Counted from the stretch's first letter, positions 24,640 to 33,707 are shown. The stretch: DNA of 64,000 nt from UBA4733 sp036734945 (GCA_036734945.1 DAIMXP010000022.1:1-64000); one strand, 5' to 3'. The notes: generated from the letters alone by a model not told the origin. Program-made: numbers and translations.

Positions 24640-24790
24640 CAGGGCCGCGACTGCCGGAGGGGGAGAGACAGGGCCGCGACTGCGGTCTGCGGCCAAGTCA
24701 GGCCAAGTCAGGGGGCGATTGCGGTCGCAGTCCTGCGCTGGCACCGCAGTGCCCTTCGTCGCTTGGCCGCAGACCGCAGTCGCGGCCCTG
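24640..24790. repeat. Intergenic palindromic element, copy A
   Basis: Two perfect 29-bp inverted arms at 24669-24697 and 24762-24790 flank a 64-bp loop. The first 15 bases of the arm also occur alone at 24640-24654. Inside, GGCCAAGTCA is repeated in tandem (24691-24710) and a 17-bp core follows at 24711-24727. The same arms and core recur at 50062-50137. It lies between oxidase operon 2 and the transketolase genes; the transcript would fold into a long hairpin. Confidence 0.85.
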
Positions 24791-24808
24791 CCCTGTGAAG
24801 GAGAACTG

Positions 24809-25639
24809 ATGACAACAATACCGCCGCACGATATCGCCGCTCTGGAGCGCCGCGCCCGCGCCGTTCGGCGGCATATCGTTGAGATGACAGCAAACGCCGG
24901 CGTCGGGCACCAGGGCGGCCCACTATCGGCGTCCGATCTCTTTGTGGCGCTCTACTTCCATGCGCTGCACGTCGATCCAGCCCGACCCAACTGGCCGGAC
25001 CGTGACCGGTTCGTGCTCTCCAAGGGCCACGCTGCCTGCGGCTTCTATGCCACGCTGGCTGAACGGGGTTTTTTCCCAACGGAGGAACTGCTTACCTTTG
25101 GTCTGTTGAACAGCCGCCTGCAACTGCACCCCGATATGCACCTGCTGCCCGGCGTCGAAGCCTCGACCGGCTCACTGGGTCAGGGGATGTCGATCGCCGT
25201 TGGTATGGCTTTGGGGGCCAAAATGGACCATCGCCCCTTCCACGTCTACACCATGATCAGCGACGGCGAGAGCCAGGAAGGACAGATCTGGGAAGCGGCG
25301 ATGTCCGCCGCGAACTGGCATCTGGATACGTTGACGGCCGTGCTCGACTACAACGACGTCCAGCAAAGCGGCAGCGTGTCCCACCAGATGGATATTGCGC
25401 CGGTCGTCGACAAGTGGCGGGCCTTCCGTTGGCACACGCTGGAAATCGACGGCCACGATATGGCCGCCATCGTGCAGGCTCTGGACGAGGCGCGGGCAGT
25501 GGCGGGCAAGCCTACCATCATCATTGCCCATACGGTCAAAGGGAAAGGCGTCTCCTTCATGGAGCATTCCTTCGAGTGGCACAGCAAGCCGCTCACGCCG
25601 GAATTGACGGCCCAGGCGCTGGCCGAGTTGGGAGCCTGA
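24809..25639 (+). CDS. Transketolase, N-terminal (thiamine-diphosphate) subunit
   Basis: A 276-residue split transketolase half that binds thiamine diphosphate and metal. It shows H and GG of AGVGHQGGPLSASD, VLSKGHAACG, and the metal/diphosphate motif SDGESQEGQIWEAA ending in N of LDYND. With the C-terminal half it moves two-carbon units between sugar phosphates, or acts as a related split enzyme. ATG 24809 has GAAGGAGA before it; longer in-frame starts would run through the palindromic repeat. The partner gene follows after 6 bp. Confidence 0.93.
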   Translation: MTTIPPHDIAALERRARAVRRHIVEMTANAGVGHQGGPLSASDLFVALYFHALHVDPARPNWPDRDRFVLSKGHAACGFYATLAERGFFPTEELLTFGLLNSRLQLHPDMHLLPGVEASTGSLGQGMSIAVGMALGAKMDHRPFHVYTMISDGESQEGQIWEAAMSAANWHLDTLTAVLDYNDVQQSGSVSHQMDIAPVVDKWRAFRWHTLEIDGHDMAAIVQALDEARAVAGKPTIIIAHTVKGKGVSFMEHSFEWHSKPLTPELTAQALAELGA

Positions 25640-25645
25640 GAGCTG

Positions 25646-26584
25646 ATGCGAGCACTGCGCGATGTCTTTGGGACGGCTTTGGTCGAGTTGGGACGCAGTA
25701 ACCCCCGCATTGTCGTGCTGGATGGCGATCTCGCCACGTCGACGCGGGTGACGGACTTTCGGGACGCTTTTCCCGAACGGTTCGTGCAGGTCGGCATCGC
25801 CGAGCAGAACATGGTTGGCGTGGCGGCCGGACTGGCCAGCCTTGGCAAGATTGCCGTCGTCTCCAGTTTCGCCGTCTTCCTCAGTAAACGGGCATTGGAT
25901 CAAGTCAGCATTTCCGTGGCGCACGCCGGGGCCAACGTCAAGCTGATCGGCGCCTACACCGGCATCCTGACCGGGCACACCGGAGCGACCCACCAGGCGG
26001 TGCAGGACACGGCAATTATGCGCGCTACCCCCGGCATGGTCGTGGTGGACCCAGCCGACGAGTTGGAACTCCTCACCTGCCTGGAAGCCATCCTGGAATA
26101 CGACGGCCCCGTCTATTTCCGGCTCACACGGGATGCCTGGCCGGATGTCTCGCCGCCGGGCTACCGCTTCCAACTGGGCAAAGCCTGCCAGGTGCGCGAG
26201 GGCGGCGACCTCACCATCATTGCTGGCGGACCGCTGGTGAGCCAGTCGCTGGAGGCGGCGGCGACACTGGCGCACGAGGGCGTCGACGTGCGCGTCATTA
26301 ACATGGCATCGATCAAACCGCTGGACGACGAGGCAGTGGTGCGCGCCGCTCGCGAGACGGGCGCCATCGTCACCGCCGAGAACCACTCCATCTACGGCGG
26401 CCTCGGTGGCGCCGTGGCGGAAGTCGTCGGCGAACGCTGCCCGGTGCCGGTTCGCCGCATCGGCATCCGCGACGTGCTCGCTGAGAGTGGACATAACATC
26501 GAATTGCTGCACAAGTACCACATGGACGCGCCAGCAATTGTGGTGGCGGCACGAGAAGCCCTGGCGATGAAGCGGGTGCGCTAG
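25646..26584 (+). CDS. Transketolase, C-terminal subunit
   Basis: A 312-residue second half with the pyrimidine-binding domain (GDLATSTR, FVQVGIAEQNMVGVAAGLAS near 55 with the catalytic Glu) and the transketolase C-terminal domain (from about 190, IIAGGPLVSQSLEAA). Split transketolases are common in bacteria and often sit in sugar operons. It converges on a Uma2 gene 13 bp away. Confidence 0.93.
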   Translation: MRALRDVFGTALVELGRSNPRIVVLDGDLATSTRVTDFRDAFPERFVQVGIAEQNMVGVAAGLASLGKIAVVSSFAVFLSKRALDQVSISVAHAGANVKLIGAYTGILTGHTGATHQAVQDTAIMRATPGMVVVDPADELELLTCLEAILEYDGPVYFRLTRDAWPDVSPPGYRFQLGKACQVREGGDLTIIAGGPLVSQSLEAAATLAHEGVDVRVINMASIKPLDDEAVVRAARETGAIVTAENHSIYGGLGGAVAEVVGERCPVPVRRIGIRDVLAESGHNIELLHKYHMDAPAIVVAAREALAMKRVR

Positions 26585-26597
26585 ACGTACCCGTAGC

Positions 26598-27323
26598 CTA
26601 CTCCTGGCCCAGCTCCTTGAGCCGGCGGCGCAATGCCGCTAGCTCGGCGTCTCGGCGCGCAAGCTCCGCGTCCCTGCGGGCTAGTTCCCGCTGGAACTCG
26701 CCCTCGCGCAACTGGCGGCGACCGTTGGAGGCGTAGACTGCTACCTGCGCACCCTCCAGGCCGATGGCAATGCCCAGTAGAGCGCTGTGCCAACGACCGT
26801 GCCGGTCGGGCCGCCAGGGGCGATACACGCCCTTCTCCAGCCGCCAGGCGCGCCCCTGCTCCGGCCGATAGTCGGCGAACTCGCCGGTCGGGTCCAGCGT
26901 CAGGTACTCGCGCACCCCGCCTTGCCGGTAGCTGTAGCCCTTACCGTGGTCTAGGTCCAGGTCAGCCTGATAGGTGGTTCGACTCAACACCTCGACGACC
27001 AGGAGCGGCGGGCCATCGCGCTCCAAGGACAAGGAAGGACGGCGGAGGTCCAGCACCTGGCGGTAGACATAGACGTCGGGCAGAGTGGTATAAGCCGAGC
27101 CATCGGAGTGCCGCCAACCAGTGATCGTCGTCTGCATGTAGGCCTGCCAGGGCCACGGCTCGCCGGGCGCCGCGAGCGCGCTCGCTACCTCGTTGAGGCC
27201 CAACTTCAGGGCGCCAATCGTCCACTGATGGAGGTTGGTACCCACCACGCTCTCCTCGGTATCGTCCGGTGGGCAGGTCAATACCGCTGGCGACGCGGTG
27301 GCAACGCCCGCTCGTTCGCTCAT
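26598..27323 (-). CDS. Uma2-family protein with C-terminal coiled coil
   Basis: A 241-residue protein of the Uma2/DUF820 family, a PD-(D/E)xK nuclease fold of uncertain role. The core motif is PDVYVYR followed by PPLLVVEVLSRTTYQAD and a lysine-containing YSYRQGGVREYLTLDP. The last ~35 residues repeat RRDAELA in heptads and form a coiled coil. ATG 27323 is chosen as the domain start; a GTG at 27368 is possible. It is one of three Uma2 genes here. Confidence 0.8.
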   Translation of the reverse strand: MSERAGVATASPAVLTCPPDDTEESVVGTNLHQWTIGALKLGLNEVASALAAPGEPWPWQAYMQTTITGWRHSDGSAYTTLPDVYVYRQVLDLRRPSLSLERDGPPLLVVEVLSRTTYQADLDLDHGKGYSYRQGGVREYLTLDPTGEFADYRPEQGRAWRLEKGVYRPWRPDRHGRWHSALLGIAIGLEGAQVAVYASNGRRQLREGEFQRELARRDAELARRDAELAALRRRLKELGQE

Positions 27324-27379
27324 CTTCAGCCCGCTTTCCCGCTTCTGTTCGTCAGTGTAAGGTCTCACTGCTGCGTCGG

Positions 27380-28198
27380 CTACTGCCTGGCGACAAAACG
27401 TTTCAGATACTCTAGCCCCCGCCGGGCAATGGCCGTCGGGTCGGGCTTGTAGACGAAGACCTCAATCGACATCCAGCCATCGTAGTTCGCCTGACGGAGC
27501 GCCTGAAAAATGGGTGCGAAGTCCACATCGCCCGAACCCGGCTCGCGCAGGTTGCTGTCATTGGCGTGGAAGTACACAAAGCGCTCGCGCTGGGCCGCGA
27601 TGATGTCCGGGATGGACAGGGACTCGCTGCTCATGGCCTTGACGTCGAGCATGAGGCGGAAGCCGGGTTGGTCAACCTCGTCGACCATGCGCGCCGCTTC
27701 GGCGGCGGTGCTGAACAGGTTGGTCTCTGATGGCGCCAGTGGCTCCAGGCAGAAGGTGACGCCGTGCTCGCCAGCCAAGCGCCCAACCGCTTGGAAGGTC
27801 TCCCGGCTCCAATCCCAGGCCGCTTGCCGGTCGACGCCAGGCAATACGTCGCGTTGTTTGGGTGAACCGAAGACCAGGAAGCGGCCATCCAGATCGGCGC
27901 AGGTGCGCACCAGCTCCAGCAGATAGGCGCGCGTCACCGCGCGAACCGCCGGATTGGGACTGGTCAGGTACACGCCGGGGACACGGGCGAGCAGCCAGTG
28001 TAGGCCCGTGATCTCCAGCCCGTACTGGGCGGCCAACTGCCGCAGCGCGACGCGCTGGTCCGGCGACAGCTCGGTGACGGTGGTTGCCAGGGTGAAGGGC
28101 GCCAGCTCAATGCCGTCGTAGCCGAGGTCGCGCACCGTGCGAAAGGTGTCCTCCAGCGACCAGCCCTCGAAGAGTTCGTTGCAAATAGCGAAACGCAC
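27380..28198 (-). CDS. Sugar phosphate isomerase/epimerase (xylose isomerase-like TIM barrel)
   Basis: A 272-residue AP_endonuc_2-type TIM barrel. Key acidic and His residues are visible: GYDGIELAPF near 30, ITGLHWLL near 75, VTFCLEPLAPSETN near 150, RLMLDVKAM near 185, YFHANDSN near 215 and SIEVF near 248. Family members isomerise or epimerise sugars or inositols with a divalent metal. It is the last gene of a reverse-strand unit with the PmoA-like and Gfo/Idh genes, which suggests joint sugar catabolism. Confidence 0.9.
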   Translation of the reverse strand: MRFAICNELFEGWSLEDTFRTVRDLGYDGIELAPFTLATTVTELSPDQRVALRQLAAQYGLEITGLHWLLARVPGVYLTSPNPAVRAVTRAYLLELVRTCADLDGRFLVFGSPKQRDVLPGVDRQAAWDWSRETFQAVGRLAGEHGVTFCLEPLAPSETNLFSTAAEAARMVDEVDQPGFRLMLDVKAMSSESLSIPDIIAAQRERFVYFHANDSNLREPGSGDVDFAPIFQALRQANYDGWMSIEVFVYKPDPTAIARRGLEYLKRFVARQ

Positions 28199-28201
28199 TG
28201 C

Positions 28202-29362
28202 CTATTCCTCGACCTTGATCTGCGGCGGGAAGCCGAAGTTGAACCAGTGGTCGCCCACCTGTGCGCTAGTGGCATCGCCGTTGTGAATGTAGAGGCGGTA
28301 GCGGAAGTGTAGTTCGTCGCCGAAGCGATAGGTTGTGGCGCCGTTCTCCATCGGATTGTCGGTGAACGCTTCGCCGCTCCATGGATTCGACCCCATCAAG
28401 CCGTAGTTGCGGACGTGCCAGTAGCAGGGGAAATGCAAGTTTGAGGGATGATCGAAGGCGGCAATGCCGACAGTTTCGCCGTCCACCGGACCGGAGTAGT
28501 CGCACCAGGGGGCGCGCTTGCCCCAGGTTTCCGCCTCGTTCGTGCCGCCCCAGGCATTCTCGATCTTGCCCGCGCCTTTGGCGTCCATACTGCTGGCGAC
28601 GCGCACGGCGATCAGCCCGGCTTCCTTGGTGTCACCGAGATGGACCTGGCCCAGGCTGAAGCGCCTGCCGCGTCCGTCCTGGCGACCAAAGGTCCAGTGC
28701 AGGTCAACGTCCATCAGGCGAGCGCCGTCCGGCGTCGCGTAGATGCGCACCGCCCGGCCTTCCTTGAGCAGTTGCCGGCCGACCGCATCGACCCACCTCG
28801 TCTGCTCGCGGAAGCCGCCGAAGACGGGGCCGCTGGTAATCTCGTCAAAGGCGACGTGGAGGGTTGAACCGTGGTTGGGACCCTCACTCCAGGCGTCGTA
28901 GCCATCAAGTTCCCCGTAGGCGACCCAGATCGAGCGATGGTGCGGGTGATCACGCGCCTCGCCGGGAGCATCCGGCAGCATGGGGTAGGCGCGGGTGACC
29001 TGGCGGCGATCGGGACCAAACACCGGCCAGAAGTAGGGCCGGGCCAGGCCTTCGCCGCCGAAGCGGTAGCGCGTGAAGAGGTCGCCGTCAACGCTGATCT
29101 CCAGCTCTTGCTCGCGCTCGGCGACCTGCACGCCCGTGCCGCCGGCACTGCCGGATTGCAACTCGAAGGTCGCTTCGGCGCCGGCATCCAGTTGGTCCAA
29201 CAGGAAGATGATGCCCTCGGGACAACGTTGCGCCGCGGCAATCTGACCGCTGGCGCTGTTGCGGACGGCAAGATCACCGGCAGGAACCTCCGGTAAAGGC
29301 ACGGTGATGGGGGCCAGGCGGCGCGGGTGCTGCCCGGCGCGAACTGAAAAGCGTGAAGCCAT
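28202..29362 (-). CDS. PmoA-like family protein (DUF6807)
   Basis: A 386-residue protein of the family annotated as PmoA or DUF6807, unrelated to methane monooxygenase and common in sugar-catabolic loci. Landmarks are DHPHHRSIWVAYG near residue 135 and the GGTNEAETWGKRAPWCDYSG segment near 290; the whole is beta-rich with no signal peptide. The stop lies 3 bp before the isomerase start. The biochemical role of the family is not established as far as I know. Confidence 0.82.
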   Translation of the reverse strand: MASRFSVRAGQHPRRLAPITVPLPEVPAGDLAVRNSASGQIAAAQRCPEGIIFLLDQLDAGAEATFELQSGSAGGTGVQVAEREQELEISVDGDLFTRYRFGGEGLARPYFWPVFGPDRRQVTRAYPMLPDAPGEARDHPHHRSIWVAYGELDGYDAWSEGPNHGSTLHVAFDEITSGPVFGGFREQTRWVDAVGRQLLKEGRAVRIYATPDGARLMDVDLHWTFGRQDGRGRRFSLGQVHLGDTKEAGLIAVRVASSMDAKGAGKIENAWGGTNEAETWGKRAPWCDYSGPVDGETVGIAAFDHPSNLHFPCYWHVRNYGLMGSNPWSGEAFTDNPMENGATTYRFGDELHFRYRLYIHNGDATSAQVGDHWFNFGFPPQIKVEE

Positions 29363-29480
29363 GAAAAATCGTTACTCCCCTCTCCGCTGACACAGCGGAT
29401 CGTCGTCTCCCTGACTGTAATCACTACAGGGCAGCGCTGTCAACCGGCGGCGCTGCGGCCATTGATCGTGATGACGGTCT

Positions 29481-30452
29481 TCACACCGCCGGCACCTCCA
29501 CCGGCAGGCCCGTCTGCGCCGATTGATTGGCGGCGAGGGTGACGAGCAGTGTGCGGACGGCCTCAATATAAGGGGCACGGATGGCGCTGGGGTTGCCCGT
29601 CTGCACGGCGTCGATAAAGGTGCGGTCTTCCAGCAGGTAGGGATTCTCGTTGGAGCGGAACTCTTGCGTCAGGCCCGGCTGGATGACCCGCATCGTGTTA
29701 GCAAACTCCTCCAGGATGAGGCCCTGGCAGAGCACGTGCAGGCCAACGGTGTAGCCCTGACCCACCATGCAACTGGTGGCGATGTTCCCAATCGCGCCGT
29801 TCTCGAACTCCAGGTTGACCGTACTCACGTCGGCCACTGTGAAGTTCTCGACGTTGCCGAGCGTGCGCGTGGCGTAGCTGGCCGAGACCCGGCGCACGTT
29901 GCCGACAAGGTAGCGCGCCAGATCAACGATGTGCGTCGCCTGGTCGACGAACTGGCCGCCCGACTGGTCAAGACGGCGCCACCAGGAGACGCCCGGCATG
30001 CTGCCGTGCCAGTAGCCGTGCACCATCCCGATCGTCCTGCCGCGCAGCAGTTCGCGTGCTCGGTCCGTCAGGGGTGAGTGGCGCCAGTGGTAGCCGGTGC
30101 TGGTGATGACGCCGTGCTGCTGCACGGCCGCCAGCACCTGCCGGGCCTTCTCTTCCGTCAAAGCAACAGGTTTCTCCACGAAGAGGGCGATACCGCGCTG
30201 GGCCGCGAGTAGCTCCTGATCCTCATGACTGAACGGAGGCAAGCAGACGTAGAGCGCCTGGATGCCGCTCTGTTCGATCAACTCGCGGTGGTCGGTGTAG
30301 ACCTTGGCGCCGAAACGCCGCGCGACCTGCTCCGCACGCTCGCGGGCCAGATCGTAAACGGCGGTGACGCGCGCACCGGTGATCTTCTCCAGGCTGTTCA
30401 GATGATAGTTCGCAATGTTGCCGGTACCGATGAAGCCGACCTCTACAGGCAT
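29481..30452 (-). CDS. Gfo/Idh/MocA-family oxidoreductase
   Basis: A 323-residue NAD(P)-dependent sugar dehydrogenase. The Rossmann motif is VGFIGTGNIANYHLNSL at the N-terminus, then the family lysine in LFVEKPVAL near 95 and the substrate domain with GGQFVDQATHIVDLARYL near 175. Substrates in this family are sugars, inositols or similar. AGAGGAGA 8 bases ahead fixes ATG 30452 over a longer frame. It is upstream of the PmoA-like and isomerase genes on the same strand, after a 118-bp gap. Confidence 0.93.
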   Translation of the reverse strand: MPVEVGFIGTGNIANYHLNSLEKITGARVTAVYDLARERAEQVARRFGAKVYTDHRELIEQSGIQALYVCLPPFSHEDQELLAAQRGIALFVEKPVALTEEKARQVLAAVQQHGVITSTGYHWRHSPLTDRARELLRGRTIGMVHGYWHGSMPGVSWWRRLDQSGGQFVDQATHIVDLARYLVGNVRRVSASYATRTLGNVENFTVADVSTVNLEFENGAIGNIATSCMVGQGYTVGLHVLCQGLILEEFANTMRVIQPGLTQEFRSNENPYLLEDRTFIDAVQTGNPSAIRAPYIEAVRTLLVTLAANQSAQTGLPVEVPAV

Positions 30453-30547
30453 TCCCGGTCTCCTCTTACCTTCGGTACCAGGGGCGTCGTTATCACCGCG
30501 GGTTCGATCCGCGTACCGCACGGGTGTACCATCGAAGATGAGGCATC

Positions 30548-32011
30548 TTACCGTCCAAGCGGGGGCAAGCCAACACTACAGCCCGATAGTTCCAGAGCGT
30601 GGCCGATGCGCAGGAGCAACGGTTCACTCCAGGCCGGACCGATCAGTTGCAGGCCGACGGGCAAGCCGCCGGCCAGCCCGCAGGGCACGACCAGACCCGG
30701 CAGCCCTGCCAGGTTAACGGGGATCGTGCAGACATCAGAGAAGTACATGGCGACCGGATCGTTCGACTTCTCCCCCAAACGGAAGGCCGTCGTCGGCGTT
30801 GTGGGGGCCACCAGCGCGTCTACTTCGGCGAAGGCCGCCGCGAAGTCCTGCCGGATCAACGTGCGCACCTTCTGGGCCTGCCGGTAGTAGGCGTCGTAGT
30901 AACCGGCCGAGAGGGCATAGGTACCCAGCATGATGCGGCGCTTCACTTCCGGCCCGAAGCCCTGGCCGCGGGTGAGCGCGTAGACATCCCACATGGCAGC
31001 CCCTTCGGCGGCGCGGTAGCCGTATTTGACGCCATCGAAGCGCGCGAGATTGGCGCTGGCCTCCGCTGGGGCAATGATGTAGTAGGCCGGCAGGGCATAT
31101 ACACTGTGCGGCAGGCTGACCTCGCGGAGTTCGGCGCCCAGGTCGGCCAAGATCGCAATGCCGTTGCGGATCGACTGCTCCAGCTCCGGCTGCATCCCCG
31201 CCACGAACAGTTCCTTGGGAATGCCCAGGCGTACTCCTTGGAGATCCTGCCCGGTCAGCGCCGCCGAATAGTCGGGGACCGGCACGTTGGCTGAGGTAGC
31301 GTCGTTCGGGTCATGGCCGGCGATGGCCTGCAGTACCAGGGCGGCATCGGCGCAGGTGCGTGCAAAGGGACCGATCTGGTCAAGCGACGAGGCGAAGGCA
31401 ATCAGACCGTAGCGTGAGACGCGCCCGTAGGTCGGCTTGAATCCGACCACGCCACAGAAGGCGGCCGGTTGGCGGATGGAGCCACCGGTGTCACTGCCGA
31501 GCGTGAACACCGCCTCGCCGGCCGCCACCGCGGCCGCCGAGCCACCACTGGAACCGCCCGGCACACGCGCGGTATCCCAGGGGTTGTGAACTGGACCGAA
31601 GGCCGAGTTCTCTGTGGAGGATCCCATAGCGAACTCATCGCAGTTCAACTTCCCGAGCAAGATGGCGCCGGCATCTGCCAGGCGCGCCGCCACCGTGCCC
31701 TGATACGGCGGCACGAACTGCTCCAGCATGCGGGAACCGGCGGTCGTGCGAACACCTTCGGTGATCAGCACGTCCTTTAGCGCCATCGGGATGCCGGTGA
31801 GCGGTCCGGCGGTACCTTCAGCCAGCAGAACGTCGGCAGCCCGCGCCGCCGCGCGGGCGTCCTCGTCGCAACGGGTCAGAAAAGCGCCGACTTTGCCGTC
31901 CACCGCGTCAATGCGGGCCAGCGCCTGCTCGGTCAGTTCCAGGGCCGAACAGTCACGGCGGCGCAGCAGCGCGGCAGCCACGGTCAGCGTCGGCAGGGGT
32001 GCTGTGGCCAT
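30548..32011 (-). CDS. gatA: Asp-tRNA(Asn)/Glu-tRNA(Gln) amidotransferase subunit A
   Basis: A 487-residue amidase-signature enzyme that releases ammonia from glutamine for tRNA-dependent transamidation. The Ser-cisSer-Lys triad falls at K79 (MALKDV), S154 (PGGSSGGS) and S178 (GSDTGGSIRQPA), the same numbers as I recall for staphylococcal GatA. It starts 3 bp after gatC and is translated with it. No gatB is in this window. Confidence 0.97.
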   Translation of the reverse strand: MATAPLPTLTVAAALLRRRDCSALELTEQALARIDAVDGKVGAFLTRCDEDARAAARAADVLLAEGTAGPLTGIPMALKDVLITEGVRTTAGSRMLEQFVPPYQGTVAARLADAGAILLGKLNCDEFAMGSSTENSAFGPVHNPWDTARVPGGSSGGSAAAVAAGEAVFTLGSDTGGSIRQPAAFCGVVGFKPTYGRVSRYGLIAFASSLDQIGPFARTCADAALVLQAIAGHDPNDATSANVPVPDYSAALTGQDLQGVRLGIPKELFVAGMQPELEQSIRNGIAILADLGAELREVSLPHSVYALPAYYIIAPAEASANLARFDGVKYGYRAAEGAAMWDVYALTRGQGFGPEVKRRIMLGTYALSAGYYDAYYRQAQKVRTLIRQDFAAAFAEVDALVAPTTPTTAFRLGEKSNDPVAMYFSDVCTIPVNLAGLPGLVVPCGLAGGLPVGLQLIGPAWSEPLLLRIGHALELSGCSVGLPPLGR

Positions 32012-32014
32012 GCG

Positions 32015-32308
32015 CTAGCCCTCCTCCAGGATGGCGCGGACCCGGAACAGGTTGCCGGAGCGCTCCGGCGCATTGGCGAGGACGGCTTCCACCGGCAGCG
32101 ACGGTCGGGCAACATCGGGGCGTTGCACGTTGTGCAGGTCCAGCCCGGAGGAGGTCGGCGCTACCGTTGACGTGTCGACCTCCTGCAGCCGGTTGACGTG
32201 TTCCAGGATCGAGGAGAGCTGGTCTTGCATGCGCGCTTCCTCATCGGGAGTCAGGGCCAGGCGGCAGAGCGTGGCGACGTGGCGCACTTCGTCCAGGGAG
32301 AGGGTCAT
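32015..32308 (-). CDS. gatC: Asp-tRNA(Asn)/Glu-tRNA(Gln) amidotransferase subunit C
   Basis: A 97-residue GatC with the usual VRHVATLCRLALTPDEE opening and the C-terminal RPDVARPSLP segment that wraps GatA. Its ATG overlaps, as ATGA, the stop of a decayed copy of the pcrA 3' end, which suggests that pcrA once led directly into gatC. Confidence 0.95.
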   Translation of the reverse strand: MTLSLDEVRHVATLCRLALTPDEEARMQDQLSSILEHVNRLQEVDTSTVAPTSSGLDLHNVQRPDVARPSLPVEAVLANAPERSGNLFRVRAILEEG

Positions 32309-32508
32309 CGCTTCACCAACCGAGCGAGACTCGCCGCCAGCTTTTTGACACCGACACCGGCAAAGGCCACCACTACCTCCTCATCGCTGGATTGAATGTC
32401 GCTTGTTACCACAACGCCCTCGCCAAAACCTGGTGATATAACGTATCGCCTCCACGATTCTGCTCGGTATCGAGGCAGGTGCTCACGGATGGCAATGACC
32501 GCAGTGCT
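32305..32508 (-). pseudogene. Remnant of the pcrA 3' end
   Basis: Sixty-seven open codons and a stop with no usable start codon. The last ~48 codons match the C-terminal Tudor-like domain of the PcrA encoded at 33736-36051: FGEGVVV versus FGDGTVI, SSDEEV in both, and KKLAASLARLVKR versus KKLAASLARLAKR just before the stops. Third codon positions differ widely, so the copies parted long ago. The remnant overlaps gatC by ATGA. Between it and the intact pcrA lies a toxin-antitoxin island. Confidence 0.8.
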
Positions 32509-32749
32509 TCAAACCGCCATTAATTCCGCTGGCCCATACGATCAGTGTGTTCCGATCCAAGGAACAGCGTTTGTAGAAAGCGCCGCAGGTGAAGCTGCCC
32601 CTTGTCGGTGGACAGATGCAATGGCACGAGGCCGAGTGGAGTACAATTTGGAAATCACCATGGCGCTTCGGTATGTTGAGAACATAGCCCGTCTGGTGCT
32701 CTCGAACCCACTTTAAGTATTGATCCTCGCTGTCCTTAAATTCTTCCAT
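32483..32749 (-). CDS. Small cysteine-rich hypothetical protein
   Basis: An 88-residue protein that opens EDQYLKWVREHQTGYVLN and holds Cys residues in SCHCICPP, FTCGAF, YKRCS and CGHCHP. The pattern (YLxWV, GYVLN, LHxAxC, YKxCS, WA, CxxC at the end) looks like a conserved small family of unknown function, recalled only loosely. The region is visibly poorer in GC than its neighbours. It lies between the antitoxin gene and the pcrA remnant and overlaps the latter by 26 bases. Confidence 0.45.
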   Translation of the reverse strand: MEEFKDSEDQYLKWVREHQTGYVLNIPKRHGDFQIVLHSASCHCICPPTRGSFTCGAFYKRCSLDRNTLIVWASGINGGLKHCGHCHP

Positions 32750-32818
32750 ACCGACCTGCCTTACGGGCTAAATGCCACATTCCAAATTCTCAGCAGTAGT
32801 TTTGTCGCGATGGTCGTT

Positions 32819-33211
32819 CTATTTCTTCATCGAGAGTACCGCAATGCGAGAATCGACGGATGGTTCGTCCGATGCTGTCTGATGTGTGCCGTCAACGACC
32901 TCAGGACTCCGTCTTTCTGGTCGCGTGACAAACGTGACATCAAGGTCGAAGCCTAAAGCCGACGCATACCGCTCCAGCGTTGACAGCTTTGGATCACTCT
33001 CGCCGCGCTCCAGTCGGGTTATAGCCGGCTGCTGCGTCCTCATGCGCGCTGCCAGTGTTCGCTGAGAGACGCCCAGAGCCTGACGACGGCGGCCGAACGA
33101 CCGCAACAACGCTCGCCGGTGCATGGCTGCATCGACATAACTCGCAAATTGGGGATCCTCAGTCATCCCCTCGGCCATCAGTTCATCGAGGAGGTCAGGA
33201 ATGTCTTCCAT
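32819..33211 (-). CDS. XRE-family HTH protein (likely HigA-type antitoxin)
   Basis: A 130-residue protein with an XRE helix-turn-helix at about 45-100 (LGVSQRTLAARMRTQQPAITRLERGESDPKLSTL, split across the motif). Its place 124 bp downstream of a RelE/HigB-like gene on the same strand matches HigBA modules, in which the toxin comes first. ATG 33211 has AAGGG before it; a GTG at 33268 would add 19 residues. It probably binds its own promoter and neutralises the toxin. Confidence 0.78.
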   Translation of the reverse strand: MEDIPDLLDELMAEGMTEDPQFASYVDAAMHRRALLRSFGRRRQALGVSQRTLAARMRTQQPAITRLERGESDPKLSTLERYASALGFDLDVTFVTRPERRSPEVVDGTHQTASDEPSVDSRIAVLSMKK

Positions 33212-33335
33212 GTTCGAGTACCCTTGCCGGAAAGCCCTGCCGATAACCTCTATGGTATCAGACCGCACTTAGAATAGCATATGATCTCGCAATAATGCTG
33301 TTGCGGGAGTCATCCTCAGCCATAGAACCGGCCCA

Positions 33336-33707
33336 TTAGGTATGTTCGCCGCGGCGACGCCAGTCCAAGAGACGGTCCGCCGCTAGACGAAGCGTGTCAG
33401 GCGGCGTGCGTTGTGTCTTCTTGTTGAAGGCGTGCAAGGCGAGAAGGACCTGGCCGTGGCGACCTTCGGCCGAAAATATGACGCGATATATCCGGTGCAG
33501 CCCGGTGGCGCGAACTTCCCATAGATCGTCGTAACCCTGAATGTGGCGGGCGACGTCGATGCCGCGGGTGGCAACTTCCTTCATTGCGGCAACGATCTCT
33601 GCTTTGTCGCCAACTGGGAGGCTATCAAGGTACTCTTTCACCGGACGGTTGCCGGTGGCCGTTCGATAGTCCCGCCAGTGGCGACGATGGCGCGGCACAT
33701 CAAGCAT
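33336..33707 (-). CDS. RelE/HigB-family toxin (phage Gp49-like, DUF891)
   Basis: A 123-residue mRNA-interferase-like protein. Diagnostic parts are NRPVKEYLDSLPVGDKAEI near 20, the DDLWEVRATGLHRIYRVIF strand pair near 62 and the terminal ALHAFNKKTQRTPPDTLRLA. HigB-type toxins cut mRNA on the ribosome. The start at ATG 33707 falls 28 bp after pcrA; the reading frame is open further upstream but that part overlaps pcrA and is not toxin-like. It pairs with the downstream XRE gene. Confidence 0.82.
   Translation of the reverse strand: MLDVPRHRRHWRDYRTATGNRPVKEYLDSLPVGDKAEIVAAMKEVATRGIDVARHIQGYDDLWEVRATGLHRIYRVIFSAEGRHGQVLLALHAFNKKTQRTPPDTLRLAADRLLDWRRRGEHT

Noticed and set aside
24493..24798. Short frames ending in repeated words such as RLAADRSRGP at 24.7 and 50.1 kb
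   Set aside because: They are translations of the palindromic repeat, not a shared protein domain.
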